DNA of 64,000 bases, from the NCBI RefSeq assembly GCF_048553715.1, contig NZ_JBLZNC010000003.1, forward strand, positions 124,001 to 188,000. The letters are read 5' to 3'. Source of the DNA: Sagittula sp048553715 (GTDB lineage: Bacteria; Pseudomonadota; Alphaproteobacteria; Rhodobacterales; Rhodobacteraceae). This document shows positions 16,601 through 26,207 of this stretch, piece after piece. Made by a program: the position numbers and the translations under genes. Every line of letters begins with the position of its first letter. The stretch's first letter is position 1. The notes beneath the pieces were generated by a model, which was not told where the DNA came from, did not search any database, and saw only the letters and a list, made by a program, of their open reading frames with translations.

Positions 16601-17674
16601 TTACTGCGGGATTTCCGCGTCCAGCCCTTCGACGTAAAAGCTCAGGCCCGCCAGATCGCCGTCCGATGCGGTCTCGCCTTCGGCCAGCCAGACGGAGCCG
16701 TCCGCCTTGTTCAGCGGGCCGGTGAAGGGGTGGTATTCACCCGACGCAATGGCCTCTTTCATGGCCAGCGCTTCTTCTTTGACGTCAGCGGGGACCGCGT
16801 CGGTGATCTCACCGATGCCGACCATGCCTGCGCCGATCCCGTCCCATGTGCTCTTGCTCTCCCAGGTGCCGTCGATCACCGCTTTGACGCGGTCGATGTA
16901 GTAGGGGCCCCAGTCATCAATGATCGAGGACACGCGCGGCAGCGGGGCGTAGTCGGCCATATCGGATGCCTGACCAAAGGTGATGACGTTGCCGGCTTCC
17001 TTGGCGGCGGCCTGCGGTGCGGTGGAATCGGTGTGCTGCAGGATCACGTCGGCACCGTTTTCGATCAGCGCCTTGGCGGCGTCCGCTTCTTTGGCCGGGT
17101 CGAACCATGTGTAGGCCCAGATGATCGAGAATTCGACATCGGGGTTCACTTTCTTGGCGTGGATATAGGCAGAGTTGATGCCGCGGATGACCTCGGGGAT
17201 CGGGAAGGAGGCGATGTAGCCGATCTTGTTGGTCTTGGTCATCTTGCCCGCGATGTGGCCTTGGATGGCGCGACCTTCATAGAAACGTGCCGAATAAACG
17301 GACACGTTGTCTGCGGTCTTGTAGCCGGTGGCGTGCTCGAATTTCACGTCCGGGAATTTCTCGGCCACGGCGATGGTCGGATCCATGTAGCCAAACGACG
17401 TGGTAAAGATGATGTCCGCGCCGGACAGGGCCATCTGGGTGATCGCGCGTTCGGCGTCTGCACCTTCGGGCACGGATTCCTGATAGATGGTTTTGACGCT
17501 GTCGCCCAGTTCGGCTTCGACTTTCAGGCGGGCCTGATCGTGCTCGTAGGTCCAGCCGCCGTCGCCCACGGGGCCAACGTAGATGAAGCCGGCGGTCACC
17601 GGATCCTGGGCGAAGGCTGCGGTGCCAAGGCCAAAGGCCAGTGCGGCAGAAGCCAGTAGAGTACGTCGTTGCAT
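16601..17674 (-). CDS. BMP-family ABC transporter substrate-binding protein
   Basis: This 357-residue periplasmic protein has a signal peptide, MQRRTLLASAALAFGLGTAAFAQ, cleaved after about residue 22. The BMP (basic membrane protein, PnrA-like) fold follows: FIYVGPVGDGGWTYEHD at 30-46, IFTTSFGYMDPTIAVAEKFPDVKFEHATG, and DVILQHTDSTAPQAAAKE. Known PnrA and related proteins bind purine nucleosides. The gene ends the run xdhABC, ATPase, permease, permease, BMP, so purines or their nucleosides (xanthine, hypoxanthine, guanosine) are the likely ligands. It lacks a lipobox cysteine, so it is free in the periplasm, as is usual in Gram-negatives. A terminator follows. Confidence 0.92.
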   Translation of the reverse strand: MQRRTLLASAALAFGLGTAAFAQDPVTAGFIYVGPVGDGGWTYEHDQARLKVEAELGDSVKTIYQESVPEGADAERAITQMALSGADIIFTTSFGYMDPTIAVAEKFPDVKFEHATGYKTADNVSVYSARFYEGRAIQGHIAGKMTKTNKIGYIASFPIPEVIRGINSAYIHAKKVNPDVEFSIIWAYTWFDPAKEADAAKALIENGADVILQHTDSTAPQAAAKEAGNVITFGQASDMADYAPLPRVSSIIDDWGPYYIDRVKAVIDGTWESKSTWDGIGAGMVGIGEITDAVPADVKEEALAMKEAIASGEYHPFTGPLNKADGSVWLAEGETASDGDLAGLSFYVEGLDAEIPQ

Positions 17675-17706
17675 GGTAGAACTCCCTAAGGTTTTGTTAT
17701 TGGTCG

Positions 17707-18630
17707 TTAAGAAGATGCGTGGAACGGACGCCCCAGCGAGGCCGGCGCGCCATGGCGTCCCACGGCAGAGATCAGCACCAACACAAGGATGGTGATGAGA
17801 TACGGAGAGGCCGACAAGAGCGCGACCGGAACATCGGCGCCCGCCGCCTGCAGGTTCAGCTGCAGCACGGTGACACCGCCGAAAAGATAGGCACCCACCA
17901 GCACACGGCCCGCCCGCCACGAGGCAAAGACCACCAGCGCCAGCGCGATCCAGCCCGCGCCTGCGGTCATGCCTTCGGTCCATTGCGGCACGCGCACCAG
18001 CGACAGGTAGGCCCCGCCGAGCCCCGCGCAGGCGCCGCCGAAACAGATGGCCGCCAAACGGATGCGCACCACTTTGTAGCCAAGCGCATGGGCGCTGTCG
18101 TGGCTTTCGCCCACCGCGCGCAGAATCAGACCGGCGCGGGTGTATTTCAAAAAGGCCCATGTGGCCGCGACCAGCACCAGCGAGACGTAGACCATCACGT
18201 CATGGCTGAACAGCATGCGCCCGACCACGGGCAGATCCGACAGCGGTCCAAGGTCCAGTTTGGGCAGGGTGGGGGATTTCATGCCTTCATAAGGCTTGCC
18301 GATCAGGCTCGACAGGCCCAGCCCCACCAGCGTGAGCCCCAGACCCGTGGCCACTTGGTTGGACAGCAGGAACTGGGTCAGCAGCCCGAAGGACAGCGAC
18401 AAAACCGCCGAGGCACAGGCCGCCCCCACAAAGCCCAACAGCGGCGAGCCTGTGTTGATCGCAATGGCAAAGCCGATCACAGCGCCGGTGATCATCATGC
18501 CCTCGACGCCCAGATTGAGCACGCCGGATTTCTCCACCACCATCTCGCCGATGGCGGCGAACAGAATGGGCGTGGCGGACACCATGATCGAGGCCACCAG
18601 AAGGATCGGATTGATCGAACTCAGGTCCAT
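17707..18630 (-). CDS. ABC transporter permease, purine/nucleoside type (second permease)
   Basis: This 307-residue, roughly eight-to-ten-helix permease is of the BPD_transp_2 family (YufQ/NupQ type). It starts in the membrane (INPILLVASIMVSATPILFAAIGEMVVEKSGVLNLGVEGMM), where GVLNLGVEGMM is the family hallmark. VGESHDSAHALGYKVVRIRLAAICFGGACAGLGGAYLSL is the cytoplasmic coupling segment contacting the ATPase. It lies 31 bases after the other permease and 32 bases before the BMP gene, which fits a heterodimeric importer. Confidence 0.92.
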   Translation of the reverse strand: MDLSSINPILLVASIMVSATPILFAAIGEMVVEKSGVLNLGVEGMMITGAVIGFAIAINTGSPLLGFVGAACASAVLSLSFGLLTQFLLSNQVATGLGLTLVGLGLSSLIGKPYEGMKSPTLPKLDLGPLSDLPVVGRMLFSHDVMVYVSLVLVAATWAFLKYTRAGLILRAVGESHDSAHALGYKVVRIRLAAICFGGACAGLGGAYLSLVRVPQWTEGMTAGAGWIALALVVFASWRAGRVLVGAYLFGGVTVLQLNLQAAGADVPVALLSASPYLITILVLVLISAVGRHGAPASLGRPFHASS

Positions 18631-18661
18631 CGCGCGACCTCCTGAACAACAAGCGTGGGGA

Positions 18662-19747
18662 TCATGTCTTTGCCCCCTGACCGAAACGGATGCGGAAATT
18701 GGTAAAGACGTCCATCGCCAAAAGGAAGAACAACAGCATGCCTTGGAACAGCTGGATGGCCGCGGCGGGCAGGGACAACATCAACTGCGCCAGCTCGCCG
18801 CCGATATAGGTCAGCGCCATCAAAAGCCCTGCCAGCAGAATGCCGATAGGGTTCAGGCGGCCCAAGAAGGCCACGATAATCGCGGTAAAGCCATAGCCCG
18901 AATTGAAATCGATGCTGATCTGGCCTGCGGGGCCGGTGACCTCGAACAGGCCCGCCATCCCTGCCAGCGCGCCTGACAGACCAAGGCAAAACAGTACCAT
19001 GCGCGTGGGATTTACGCCGGAAAACCGTGCTGCGCGGGGGGCTTCGCCGGTCAGGCGCACCTGATAGCCCAGAATATGGCGGCTTAGCAGCACATAGGCA
19101 AAGATCACCGCGATGAAGGCCGCGATCACACCCCAATGGGCGCCGGTGTTGGCAATCAGCTCGCCGTTATGGGCCGCATCCCATTGTTTGAAGTTGCGCG
19201 ACCCGGGAAAGCCCATGCCTTCGGGGTTGCGCAAAAGGCCCGTCGACACAGAGCCCAGAATGGTCTCGGCCACGTAAACCAGCATCAAGGAGACAAGGAT
19301 TTCGTTGGTGCCAAGGCGGGTTTTCAGCAACGCGGGGATCATCCCCCAGGCCCAGCCGCCCAAAGCCCCCGCCAGAATCATCATCGGGAACAGCAGCACG
19401 CTGTCAGAGGGGTACAGCGCCAGACCGGCCCCCGCGCCGCAAATCGCGCCCATGATATACTGGCCTTCGGCCCCGATGTTCCACACTCCGGCGCGAAAGC
19501 CGATGGACAGCCCGATGGCAATCAGGATCAGCGGCGCGGCTTTGACCAGCAGTTGCGGGCGCGAATAGCCCGCGAATTGCGGGTGGAACAGCGGGTCCCA
19601 GAACAGGGTGCGGATCGCCTCAAAGGGGTTGGCGCCAAGGGCTGCGAACAATAGCCCGCCCACGATCATGGTCAGCACCACCGCAATCACCGGGGTCAGG
19701 GCAGACCACAGGCGCGACGGCTGGGGGCGTTTCTCTAGGCGGATCAT
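18662..19747 (-). CDS. ABC transporter permease, purine/nucleoside type (first permease)
   Basis: This 361-residue permease is of the YufP/NupP type. It has a cytoplasmic N-terminus with basic residues, then a first helix (LTPVIAVVLTMIVGGLLFAALGANPFEAI). The conserved IGFRAGVWNIGAEGQYIMGAI corresponds to the GVxNIGxEGQ hallmark of these nucleoside permeases, and GEAPRAARFSGVNPTRMV is the coupling region. A GGAG sequence precedes the ATG at 19747. It pairs with the permease encoded immediately downstream. Confidence 0.92.
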   Translation of the reverse strand: MIRLEKRPQPSRLWSALTPVIAVVLTMIVGGLLFAALGANPFEAIRTLFWDPLFHPQFAGYSRPQLLVKAAPLILIAIGLSIGFRAGVWNIGAEGQYIMGAICGAGAGLALYPSDSVLLFPMMILAGALGGWAWGMIPALLKTRLGTNEILVSLMLVYVAETILGSVSTGLLRNPEGMGFPGSRNFKQWDAAHNGELIANTGAHWGVIAAFIAVIFAYVLLSRHILGYQVRLTGEAPRAARFSGVNPTRMVLFCLGLSGALAGMAGLFEVTGPAGQISIDFNSGYGFTAIIVAFLGRLNPIGILLAGLLMALTYIGGELAQLMLSLPAAAIQLFQGMLLFFLLAMDVFTNFRIRFGQGAKT

Positions 19748-19789
19748 GCGAAAGCTCCGGTCGTCAGGGGGGCTGCGTCAAAGGCGCGG

Positions 19790-21313
19790 TCAGGCGTCCA
19801 CATGGGCCACCTCCATATCGTGGGCACCGCCCATCATCAGGCCGATCTGGTCGAGATCCAGATTGGCCATGGGGCGGATCGCGGACAGGCGGCCCTCGTT
19901 CAGGGCGGCAAAATTGTCCGACACCTCGCGCAGCTCATCAAGATCCTGCGAGATCACCACAACGGCACCGCCACGGGCGGCCACATCCAGAATGGCCTGC
20001 CGGATAAAGGCCGCCGCCGCCGCATCCACGCCCCATGTGGGCTGGTTCAGCACCAGAACATCCGGTCTTTGCTGGATTTCACGACCCACCACAAATTTCT
20101 GCAGGTTGCCGCCCGACAGCGCGCGCGCTGCGGTGCCCGCGCCGGGGGTGCGCACGTCGAATTCGGCGATCACCTCCTCGGCAAAGCTGCGGGCCCGCGC
20201 CCAGTTTATGAACCCGCCGCGCAGCAGGTCCTTGCGCGAGGCCGCTGTGAGAAACCCGTTTTCCGTCAGGCTCATATCCGGTGCCGCCGCATGGCCAAGC
20301 CGTTCTTCGGGGCCGCTGAGCAAGCCGTTCTGACGACGCGAAGCGGGCCCCTGTCGGCTGATGTCGCTGCCTTTGAAATGGACCGTTCCTGCGGGGGCAA
20401 GCCGTTCCCCGGACAGGGTGTCGAGCAGCTCGTCCTGCCCGTTGCCGGCCACACCGCCGAGGCCCAGAACCTCGCCCGCGCGCACTTGAAAGGACACGTC
20501 GCGCAGCGGCGTGCCAAAGGCACCGGGGGCGGGCAGGGACAGCCCGCGCACTTCCAGCAGAACATCCCCCTTGGCAGTGGTGCGCGCGACCGGCGTGGCA
20601 AAGCTGGTGCCGACCATCAATTCTGCCATTTCGCGTGCGGTGGTTTCGCGCGGGGTACAGGTGCCCACGTTCTTGCCCAGCCGCAGGATCGTGGCGTGAT
20701 CGCACAGGGCGCGAATTTCTTCGAGCTTGTGAGAGATATACAGGATCGAGGTGCCTTCGGACTGCAGCTTGCGCAGGGTCTCGAACAGGATATCGACCTC
20801 TTGCGGGGTCAGCACAGATGTCGGCTCGTCCATGATCAGCAGGCGCGGGTCCTGCAGCAGGCAGCGGATGATCTCGACCCGCTGGCGTTCGCCTGCGGAC
20901 AGGGTGCCCACGGTGCGCGACGGGTCGAGCGGCAGCCCGTAGGTTTCCGACACCTCGCGGATCTGGCGGGCCAGATCGCGCATCGGCGGCGGGGTTTCCA
21001 TGCCAAGCGCCACGTTTTCCGCCACGCTGAGCGCATCGAACAACGAGAAATGCTGGAACACCATGGCGACGCCCTTGGCGCGGGCCTCGGACGGTTTGGC
21101 AGGAGAGAAGTCGGAGCCATCCAGCAGCATCTGGCCGCTGTCGGGCTTAACCAGACCGTAAATCATTTTGACCAAGGTGGACTTGCCCGCGCCGTTTTCC
21201 CCCAGCAGGGCGTGAATCTCGCCACGCCCGATGTCAAAGGACACGCGGTCGTTGGCAATCACGCCGGGGTAGGCTTTGGTCAGGCCGTCGAGGCGGAGAA
21301 GGGGGCTGTCCAC
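19790..21313 (-). CDS. ABC transporter ATPase with two nucleotide-binding domains, purine/nucleoside type
   Basis: This 507-residue tandem ATPase is of the YufO/NupO type. The first domain has an intact Walker A (GENGAGKST, about residues 40-48), signature LSAGERQRVEI and Walker B LLIMDEPTSVL. The second has the degenerate Walker A GGVAGNGQDELL usual in this subgroup, signature LSGGNLQKFV, and VLNQPTWGVD in place of a standard Walker B. The GTG at 21313 is chosen because AGAGGAGA stands 8 bases upstream and the protein then begins VDSPLLRLDGLTKAYPG. It overlaps the end of xdhC by 34 bases, tying the transporter to xanthine dehydrogenase. Confidence 0.92.
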   Translation of the reverse strand: MDSPLLRLDGLTKAYPGVIANDRVSFDIGRGEIHALLGENGAGKSTLVKMIYGLVKPDSGQMLLDGSDFSPAKPSEARAKGVAMVFQHFSLFDALSVAENVALGMETPPPMRDLARQIREVSETYGLPLDPSRTVGTLSAGERQRVEIIRCLLQDPRLLIMDEPTSVLTPQEVDILFETLRKLQSEGTSILYISHKLEEIRALCDHATILRLGKNVGTCTPRETTAREMAELMVGTSFATPVARTTAKGDVLLEVRGLSLPAPGAFGTPLRDVSFQVRAGEVLGLGGVAGNGQDELLDTLSGERLAPAGTVHFKGSDISRQGPASRRQNGLLSGPEERLGHAAAPDMSLTENGFLTAASRKDLLRGGFINWARARSFAEEVIAEFDVRTPGAGTAARALSGGNLQKFVVGREIQQRPDVLVLNQPTWGVDAAAAAFIRQAILDVAARGGAVVVISQDLDELREVSDNFAALNEGRLSAIRPMANLDLDQIGLMMGGAHDMEVAHVDA

Positions 21314-22227
21314 GATTGGCTCTCCTCTGTGTGGCGGCTGAGTATCTGTCCGGCGACGCCGATGGCAATGGCCTGAGGCACCTTGCCCAGATGTTTTTGC
21401 CCAATTGGGCAGCATATGCGTGCGATTTCAGCATCACTGTGACCCATAGCGCGCAAGCGTCGGGTAAATCTCGCCTTTTTGGTGTCCGAGCCGATCAATC
21501 CGCAGAAGGCAAAGCCCCGCGATAAGGCCGCAGCACAAAGCGCCAGATCCAGCGTGTGACTGTAGGTGAGAATCAAATGTTCCGCATTTTCAGGGGCATG
21601 GGTCATCAAAAGCGCGGCATCGGCGGTAGGGACGATGTTGACGCCTGCGGGGATGTCATCGGGAAAGCGGTCCGGCGCGGTATCAACCCATGTGATGGCC
21701 AGATCGGGCAGCGGGTGCAGCACAGATACCAGTGCGCGGCCCACATGACCGGCCCCCCAGATCCAGATCTGGCGGGTGGGCGTGCTGATCGGCTCCACCA
21801 TCCAGCCGTCGCACAGTTGCGGGGCGGGGGGCTGGCCCTGTCCCCGGGCGCGATCCAGCAGCCGGTGCACGGACAGCGGCTTCTCGCCCACACCGCGGGC
21901 AAAGGGGGCCGTCCCATCGGGCAGGGTGCTTGTGTCGAACCGTTCGGTCAGCAGCGTCACCGCCCCGCCGCAGCATTGCCCCAGATCGGGGCCCAGCGGA
22001 TGTCGGGTCAGGCCGTTTCGGGTGAACGCGTGTTCCATGGCGTCGAGTTCGAGCGCGCCGCCTCCGATGGTGCCGGATTGCGCCAGCCGTCCGGTCGCAT
22101 CGCGCCAGACCAGCATGGACGCGCCCACCTCGCGCGGGGTGGATCCGGCAGTGTCAGCCACGACGACGCGCGCGACGGTGCCATGGGCGGCAACTGCCGC
22201 CCGCAGGCGATCGAGATCAAAGCTCAT
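21280..22227 (-). CDS. xdhC: xanthine dehydrogenase accessory protein
   Basis: This 315-residue XdhC-family chaperone binds the molybdenum cofactor and sulfurates and inserts it into the XdhB subunit. The N-terminal XdhC/CoxI part holds GSTPREVGASMLV near 28-40, SGTIGGGALE, and the LGPDLGQCCGG motif with the cofactor-binding cysteines near 83-84. The C-terminal Rossmann-like half starts IWIWGAGHVGRAL. It comes 12 bases after xdhB and overlaps the transporter ATPase by 34 bases. Confidence 0.93.
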   Translation of the reverse strand: MSFDLDRLRAAVAAHGTVARVVVADTAGSTPREVGASMLVWRDATGRLAQSGTIGGGALELDAMEHAFTRNGLTRHPLGPDLGQCCGGAVTLLTERFDTSTLPDGTAPFARGVGEKPLSVHRLLDRARGQGQPPAPQLCDGWMVEPISTPTRQIWIWGAGHVGRALVSVLHPLPDLAITWVDTAPDRFPDDIPAGVNIVPTADAALLMTHAPENAEHLILTYSHTLDLALCAAALSRGFAFCGLIGSDTKKARFTRRLRAMGHSDAEIARICCPIGQKHLGKVPQAIAIGVAGQILSRHTEESQSWTAPFSASTA

Positions 22228-22239
22228 GCCCCGCCCCCG

Positions 22240-24645
22240 TCAGACACTTGTGACGCGCAGATCGCGCACCGCCATCAGCAGCCGTTCCGCCGTGGCGGGG
22301 GCGTGCAGCGCAGGATAGGCCGGGCCACAGTCCCGCAGCGCATCCGACAGCGCCAGAAAGGCCGAGATGCCCAGCATAAAGGGCGGCTCGCCCACAGCTT
22401 TGGACCGATAGATCGTGGGCACCGGGCTGGGGTCATCCCACAGCGCCACGTTGAAAATGTCGGGCCGGTCGGAACAGGCGGGGATCTTGTAGGTCGAGGG
22501 CGCATGGGTGCGCAGCCGCCCCGCATTGTCCCAGACCAGCTCCTCGGTGGTCAGCCAGCCCGCGCCTTGGACGTAGCCGCCTTCGATCTGGCCACGGTCC
22601 AGCGCCGGGTTCAGCGATTGGCCGCAATCGTGCAGCACATCGCTGCGCAAAATGCGGTTCTCGCCGGTCAGCGTGTCGATGACCACCTCTGTACAGGCGG
22701 CCCCGTGCGCGAAATAATAGAACGGGCGGCCCTGACCGGCTTTGCGGTCCCAAGAGATATCGGGCGTTTTGTAGAATCCTGTCGCGGACAGGCTGACACG
22801 GCCCTGATGGCACAGGGCGGCGGCCTCGGCAAAGCTGAGCGTGGTGTCACCGACGCGCACCTCGTTCTGGGCGAACTGCACATCCGTGGCCGCGCCACCG
22901 TAAAGCGTTGCGAGATGCGCGGCCATCTGGTTGCGGATCTTGGCACAGGCCTGCGCCACTGCCGCGCCGTTCAGGTCCGCGCCGGAGCTTGCCGCCGTGG
23001 CAGAGGTGTTGGGCACTTTGGCGGTGTCCGTGGCGGTGATGCGCACCACATCCATCGACACGCCGAACACCTGCGCGGCCACCTGCGCGACCTTCTGGAA
23101 CAGCCCCTGTCCCATCTCGGTGCCGCCGTGGTTCATCGCGATGGACCCGTCGTGGTAGACATGGACCAAGGCGCCCGCCTGATTGAGATGGGTCAGCGTA
23201 AACGAAATCCCGAATTTCACGGGGGTCAGCGCGATGCCGCGTTTCAGGATCGGGTTTTGCGCGTTCCACTCTGCAATTGCGGTGCGACGGGCGCGGTAGT
23301 CACTGCTGGTGGCCAGCTTCTCTGTCAGCTCATGCAGGATGAAGCCTTCGACCGGCTGGCCATAGTGTGTGGTCTGCACACCGTCCGGCGTGGCCGGAAT
23401 GGGCCCGTCGGGCAGATCGCCCTGCGCCCCGCGCGAGGTCTGATCGGCACGCGGGTCGGGAAGTTCGGCCTGCGGGGCAGGCGAGTCATGGGGAAGGGGC
23501 GGCTGCGCGGCATAGTAGTTGCGGCGGCGCACCTCCAGCGGGTCAAGACCCAGCTCGTGCGCGACGTGATCGACCACCCGTTCGATGCCCAGCACACCCT
23601 GAGGCCCGCCAAACCCGCGAAAGGCGGTGGCGGACTGGGTGTTGGTTTTCAGCCGGTGGCTTTCGATGCGCACAGCTGGCAGGTGATAGGCATTGTCCGC
23701 ATGCAGCATGGCACGGTCAGCCACCGGCAGCGACAGATCCTGCGCCCAGCCGCAGCGGGTGTAATGGCCAAAGTCCACGCCCAGCAGGTGCCCCTCATCG
23801 TCGAACCCCACCGTATAGGTGATGCGGAAATCATGACGTTTGCCGGTGATGATGAAGTCATCGTCGCGGTCATAGCGCATCTTGGCGGCGCGGCCCGTAG
23901 CCTTGGCCACCACCGCGCAGGCGATGGCCAGCGCGTTGCCCTGGCTTTCTTTGCCGCCAAAGCCGCCACCCATGCGCCGGGTTTCCACCCGCACGTCGTG
24001 CATCGACAGCCCCAGCGCGTGGGCCACCTTATGCTGGATCTCCGAGGGGTGCTGGGTCGAGCTGTGCACATGCAGCCCGCCGTCATCCATCGGCAGGGCT
24101 GCGGCCACTTGGCCTTCAAGGTAGAAATGTTCCTGCCCGCCCATCTCGATGGTGCCTTCGATCCGGTAGGGGGCGTCTGCGATGGCCTGCGCCGCATCCC
24201 CACGAGACCAGACCACCGGCCCGTCCTCGAAGCGGCTGTTCGCCTCCAGTGCCTGTTCAATGGTCAGGATGGGGGTCTCTGCCTCCGTCTCGATCTGCGC
24301 CAGACGCGCGGCGCGGCGGGCTGCGGCGTGGCTGGTTGCGGCGACCAGAAACAGCGGCTGGCCCTGATAGTGGATCGTCCCGTCGCTCAGCAACGGCTCG
24401 TCATGCATGGACGGCGAGCAATCGCAATCCGACGGCAGATCGTGGGCCTCCCAGACCTGCACGACGCCCTCTGCGGCGCGCACCGCGTCCAGATCCATCG
24501 ACACGATCCGCCCACGGGCGATCGGCGACAGGCCAAAGGCCAGATGCAGGGCCGAGGCGGGCAGCGGAATATCGTCAAGATACCGCGCGGCCCCCGTGAC
24601 ATGCAGCTTCGCGGAATCATGGGGCAGGGGTTTGCGAATGCTCAT
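22240..24645 (-). CDS. xdhB: xanthine dehydrogenase, molybdopterin-binding subunit
   Basis: This 801-residue large subunit of bacterial two-subunit xanthine dehydrogenase oxidises hypoxanthine and xanthine to urate. Family blocks visible are HVTGAARYLDDIPLP near the start, RMGGGFGGKESQGN (cofactor binding), FRGFGGPQG (with the substrate-orienting Arg), MNHGGTEMGQGLFQKVAQ and the C-terminal VGEPPFMLGISAFLAL containing the catalytic Glu of the GE(P/A) motif. The length is usual for Rhodobacter-type XdhB. The ATG at 24645 overlaps the xdhA stop (ATGA), so the two subunits are translationally coupled. Confidence 0.95.
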   Translation of the reverse strand: MSIRKPLPHDSAKLHVTGAARYLDDIPLPASALHLAFGLSPIARGRIVSMDLDAVRAAEGVVQVWEAHDLPSDCDCSPSMHDEPLLSDGTIHYQGQPLFLVAATSHAAARRAARLAQIETEAETPILTIEQALEANSRFEDGPVVWSRGDAAQAIADAPYRIEGTIEMGGQEHFYLEGQVAAALPMDDGGLHVHSSTQHPSEIQHKVAHALGLSMHDVRVETRRMGGGFGGKESQGNALAIACAVVAKATGRAAKMRYDRDDDFIITGKRHDFRITYTVGFDDEGHLLGVDFGHYTRCGWAQDLSLPVADRAMLHADNAYHLPAVRIESHRLKTNTQSATAFRGFGGPQGVLGIERVVDHVAHELGLDPLEVRRRNYYAAQPPLPHDSPAPQAELPDPRADQTSRGAQGDLPDGPIPATPDGVQTTHYGQPVEGFILHELTEKLATSSDYRARRTAIAEWNAQNPILKRGIALTPVKFGISFTLTHLNQAGALVHVYHDGSIAMNHGGTEMGQGLFQKVAQVAAQVFGVSMDVVRITATDTAKVPNTSATAASSGADLNGAAVAQACAKIRNQMAAHLATLYGGAATDVQFAQNEVRVGDTTLSFAEAAALCHQGRVSLSATGFYKTPDISWDRKAGQGRPFYYFAHGAACTEVVIDTLTGENRILRSDVLHDCGQSLNPALDRGQIEGGYVQGAGWLTTEELVWDNAGRLRTHAPSTYKIPACSDRPDIFNVALWDDPSPVPTIYRSKAVGEPPFMLGISAFLALSDALRDCGPAYPALHAPATAERLLMAVRDLRVTSV

Positions 24646-26000
24646 GGCTGAACCTCCAGCACGCTGGCGGTTGCGCCCAGATCCTCTAGCAGCACCCGCG
24701 ACAACATATTGCAGGCGGCGGTGATCCGGTAGTCGGCAGAGGCGCGCATATCGGACAGGGGCTGGAAATCGCGCTCCCATGCCTGCCACGCGTTGATCAG
24801 CGTCTCGTCGGTCCAGGGCTGTCCGGTGATCGCCGCCTCGACGTGGGTGGCGCGTTTCGGAATGCCAGCCATGCCGCCAAAGGCGATGCGCGCGGCGCTG
24901 ACCGTGCCGTCGGTGACAGTGATGTTGAAGGCGCCGCACACCGCCGAGATGTCCTGATCAAACCGTTTCGACAGCTTGTAAACCCGCAACCGGTCCGGCT
25001 GGCGGGGGATGCTGATGGCCTCGACAAATTCGCCGGGCGCGCGGTCCTGTTTGCCGTAATCGACAAAGAAATCCTCAATGGGAAGAGTGCGGCGCGCGTC
25101 GCCATGGCGCAGGTGCACAGAAGCCCCGAGCGCGATCAGCGCAGGCGGGTTGTCCCCGATGGGCGATCCGTTGGCCACATTGCCGCCGATGGTGGCGGCA
25201 TTGCGCACTTGGGTGGAGCCGTAGCGGCGGATCATCTCGGCATAGGCGGGGTGATGATCCTCCATCAGGTCGCGCATACGGTCCATGGTCACGCCTGAAC
25301 CAAGGGTGATCGCCTCGTCGGTGACGTCGATGTTTTGCAGGTCGGCACAGCGGTTAAGGAAGATCACCGTGCCCAGATCGCGCATCTGTTTGGTCACCCA
25401 CAGACCCACATCCGTGGCCCCCGCAATCAACGTGGCGTCGGGGTGTTCCGCGTATAGGCGGGCCAAGGCATCGGCGCTGTCGGGGGCAAACTGGTTTGTC
25501 GCAGCGGCGGGCGGCGTGTCGTGCAAATGCGCGGGCGCGGGCTGATCGGCGGCGGCCTCTGCGGCGCGGATGATCGGCGCATAGCCGGTGCAGCGGCACA
25601 GGTTTCCGGCAAGCGCATCGTCATGCGCGGCGTCACCGTTCATATGCGCCACCGCCATGGACACCACAAATCCCGGCGTGCAAAAGCCGCACTGCGACCC
25701 ATGTTGCGCAATCATCGCGTCCTGCACAGGGTGGAGCGCGCCATCAGGGGCGGCGATGCCTTCGACGGTGCGAACCGCCTTGCCGTCCAACTGGGGCATG
25801 AACAGAATGCAGGCATTCAATGTCCGCGCGCCGTGCCCGTCTGTCACCATAACCGTACAGGCCCCGCAATCGCCCTCGTTGCAGCCTTCCTTGGTGCCGC
25901 ACAGCGCACGATCCTCGCGCAGCCAGTCCAGCAAAGTCAGGGTCGGGGAGACGTTCGACAGGGACACTTCTCTTCCGTTCAGAAGAAAGGTGATATCCAT
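24642..26000 (-). CDS. xdhA: xanthine dehydrogenase, iron-sulfur/FAD subunit
   Basis: This 452-residue small subunit carries both [2Fe-2S] clusters and FAD. The plant-type cluster uses Cys40, Cys45, Cys48 and Cys64 (CNEGDCGAC...C). The second uses Cys104, Cys107, Cys135 and Cys137 (CGFC...CRC). The FAD-binding domain begins after about residue 165 and contains TLIAGATDVGLWVTKQ and NAATIGGNVANGSPIGD. It is the first gene of the xdhABC-transporter run. The 207 bases upstream contain a 9-bp palindrome at 26106-26124 and presumably its promoter. Confidence 0.95.
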   Translation of the reverse strand: MDITFLLNGREVSLSNVSPTLTLLDWLREDRALCGTKEGCNEGDCGACTVMVTDGHGARTLNACILFMPQLDGKAVRTVEGIAAPDGALHPVQDAMIAQHGSQCGFCTPGFVVSMAVAHMNGDAAHDDALAGNLCRCTGYAPIIRAAEAAADQPAPAHLHDTPPAAATNQFAPDSADALARLYAEHPDATLIAGATDVGLWVTKQMRDLGTVIFLNRCADLQNIDVTDEAITLGSGVTMDRMRDLMEDHHPAYAEMIRRYGSTQVRNAATIGGNVANGSPIGDNPPALIALGASVHLRHGDARRTLPIEDFFVDYGKQDRAPGEFVEAISIPRQPDRLRVYKLSKRFDQDISAVCGAFNITVTDGTVSAARIAFGGMAGIPKRATHVEAAITGQPWTDETLINAWQAWERDFQPLSDMRASADYRITAACNMLSRVLLEDLGATASVLEVQP

Positions 26001-26105
26001 TTAGCAAACCCGCCGCAGTACCAGAAACAACGCAGATGTTGTTGCGACGGGTGGTTCCGCCGTGCGCGCCCTCGATGCGGCGTAGAAGGCGCGCGGATTG
26101 CCGTT

Positions 26106-26124
26106 GCCCCGTAGGCTACGGGGC
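26106..26124 (-). terminator. palindrome between marR and xdhA
   Basis: GCCCCGTAG and CTACGGGGC form perfect 9-bp arms around a single base. It lies downstream of the marR-like stop and upstream of xdhA on the minus strand. No U-run follows, so a terminator role is uncertain. Confidence 0.4.
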
Positions 26125-26207
26125 GAGGTCGCGCCTTGGCAAGTTTAAACTGCCTGAATTTCGCGGTATCGCAGCGGCAGGCGCACAAATTTTGTGCGCT
26201 TTATGCG

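Noticed and set aside
21556..24651. Long plus-strand open frame opposite xdhB and xdhC
   Set aside because: Its translation is rich in Gly, His, Arg and Gln with no recognisable domain, and the minus strand encodes well-conserved proteins with catalytic motifs.
26106..26124. Palindrome GCCCCGTAG-G-CTACGGGGC as a fourth REP
   Set aside because: It contains GTAG but in the stem, not as a head, and its length and loop differ from the three REPs.
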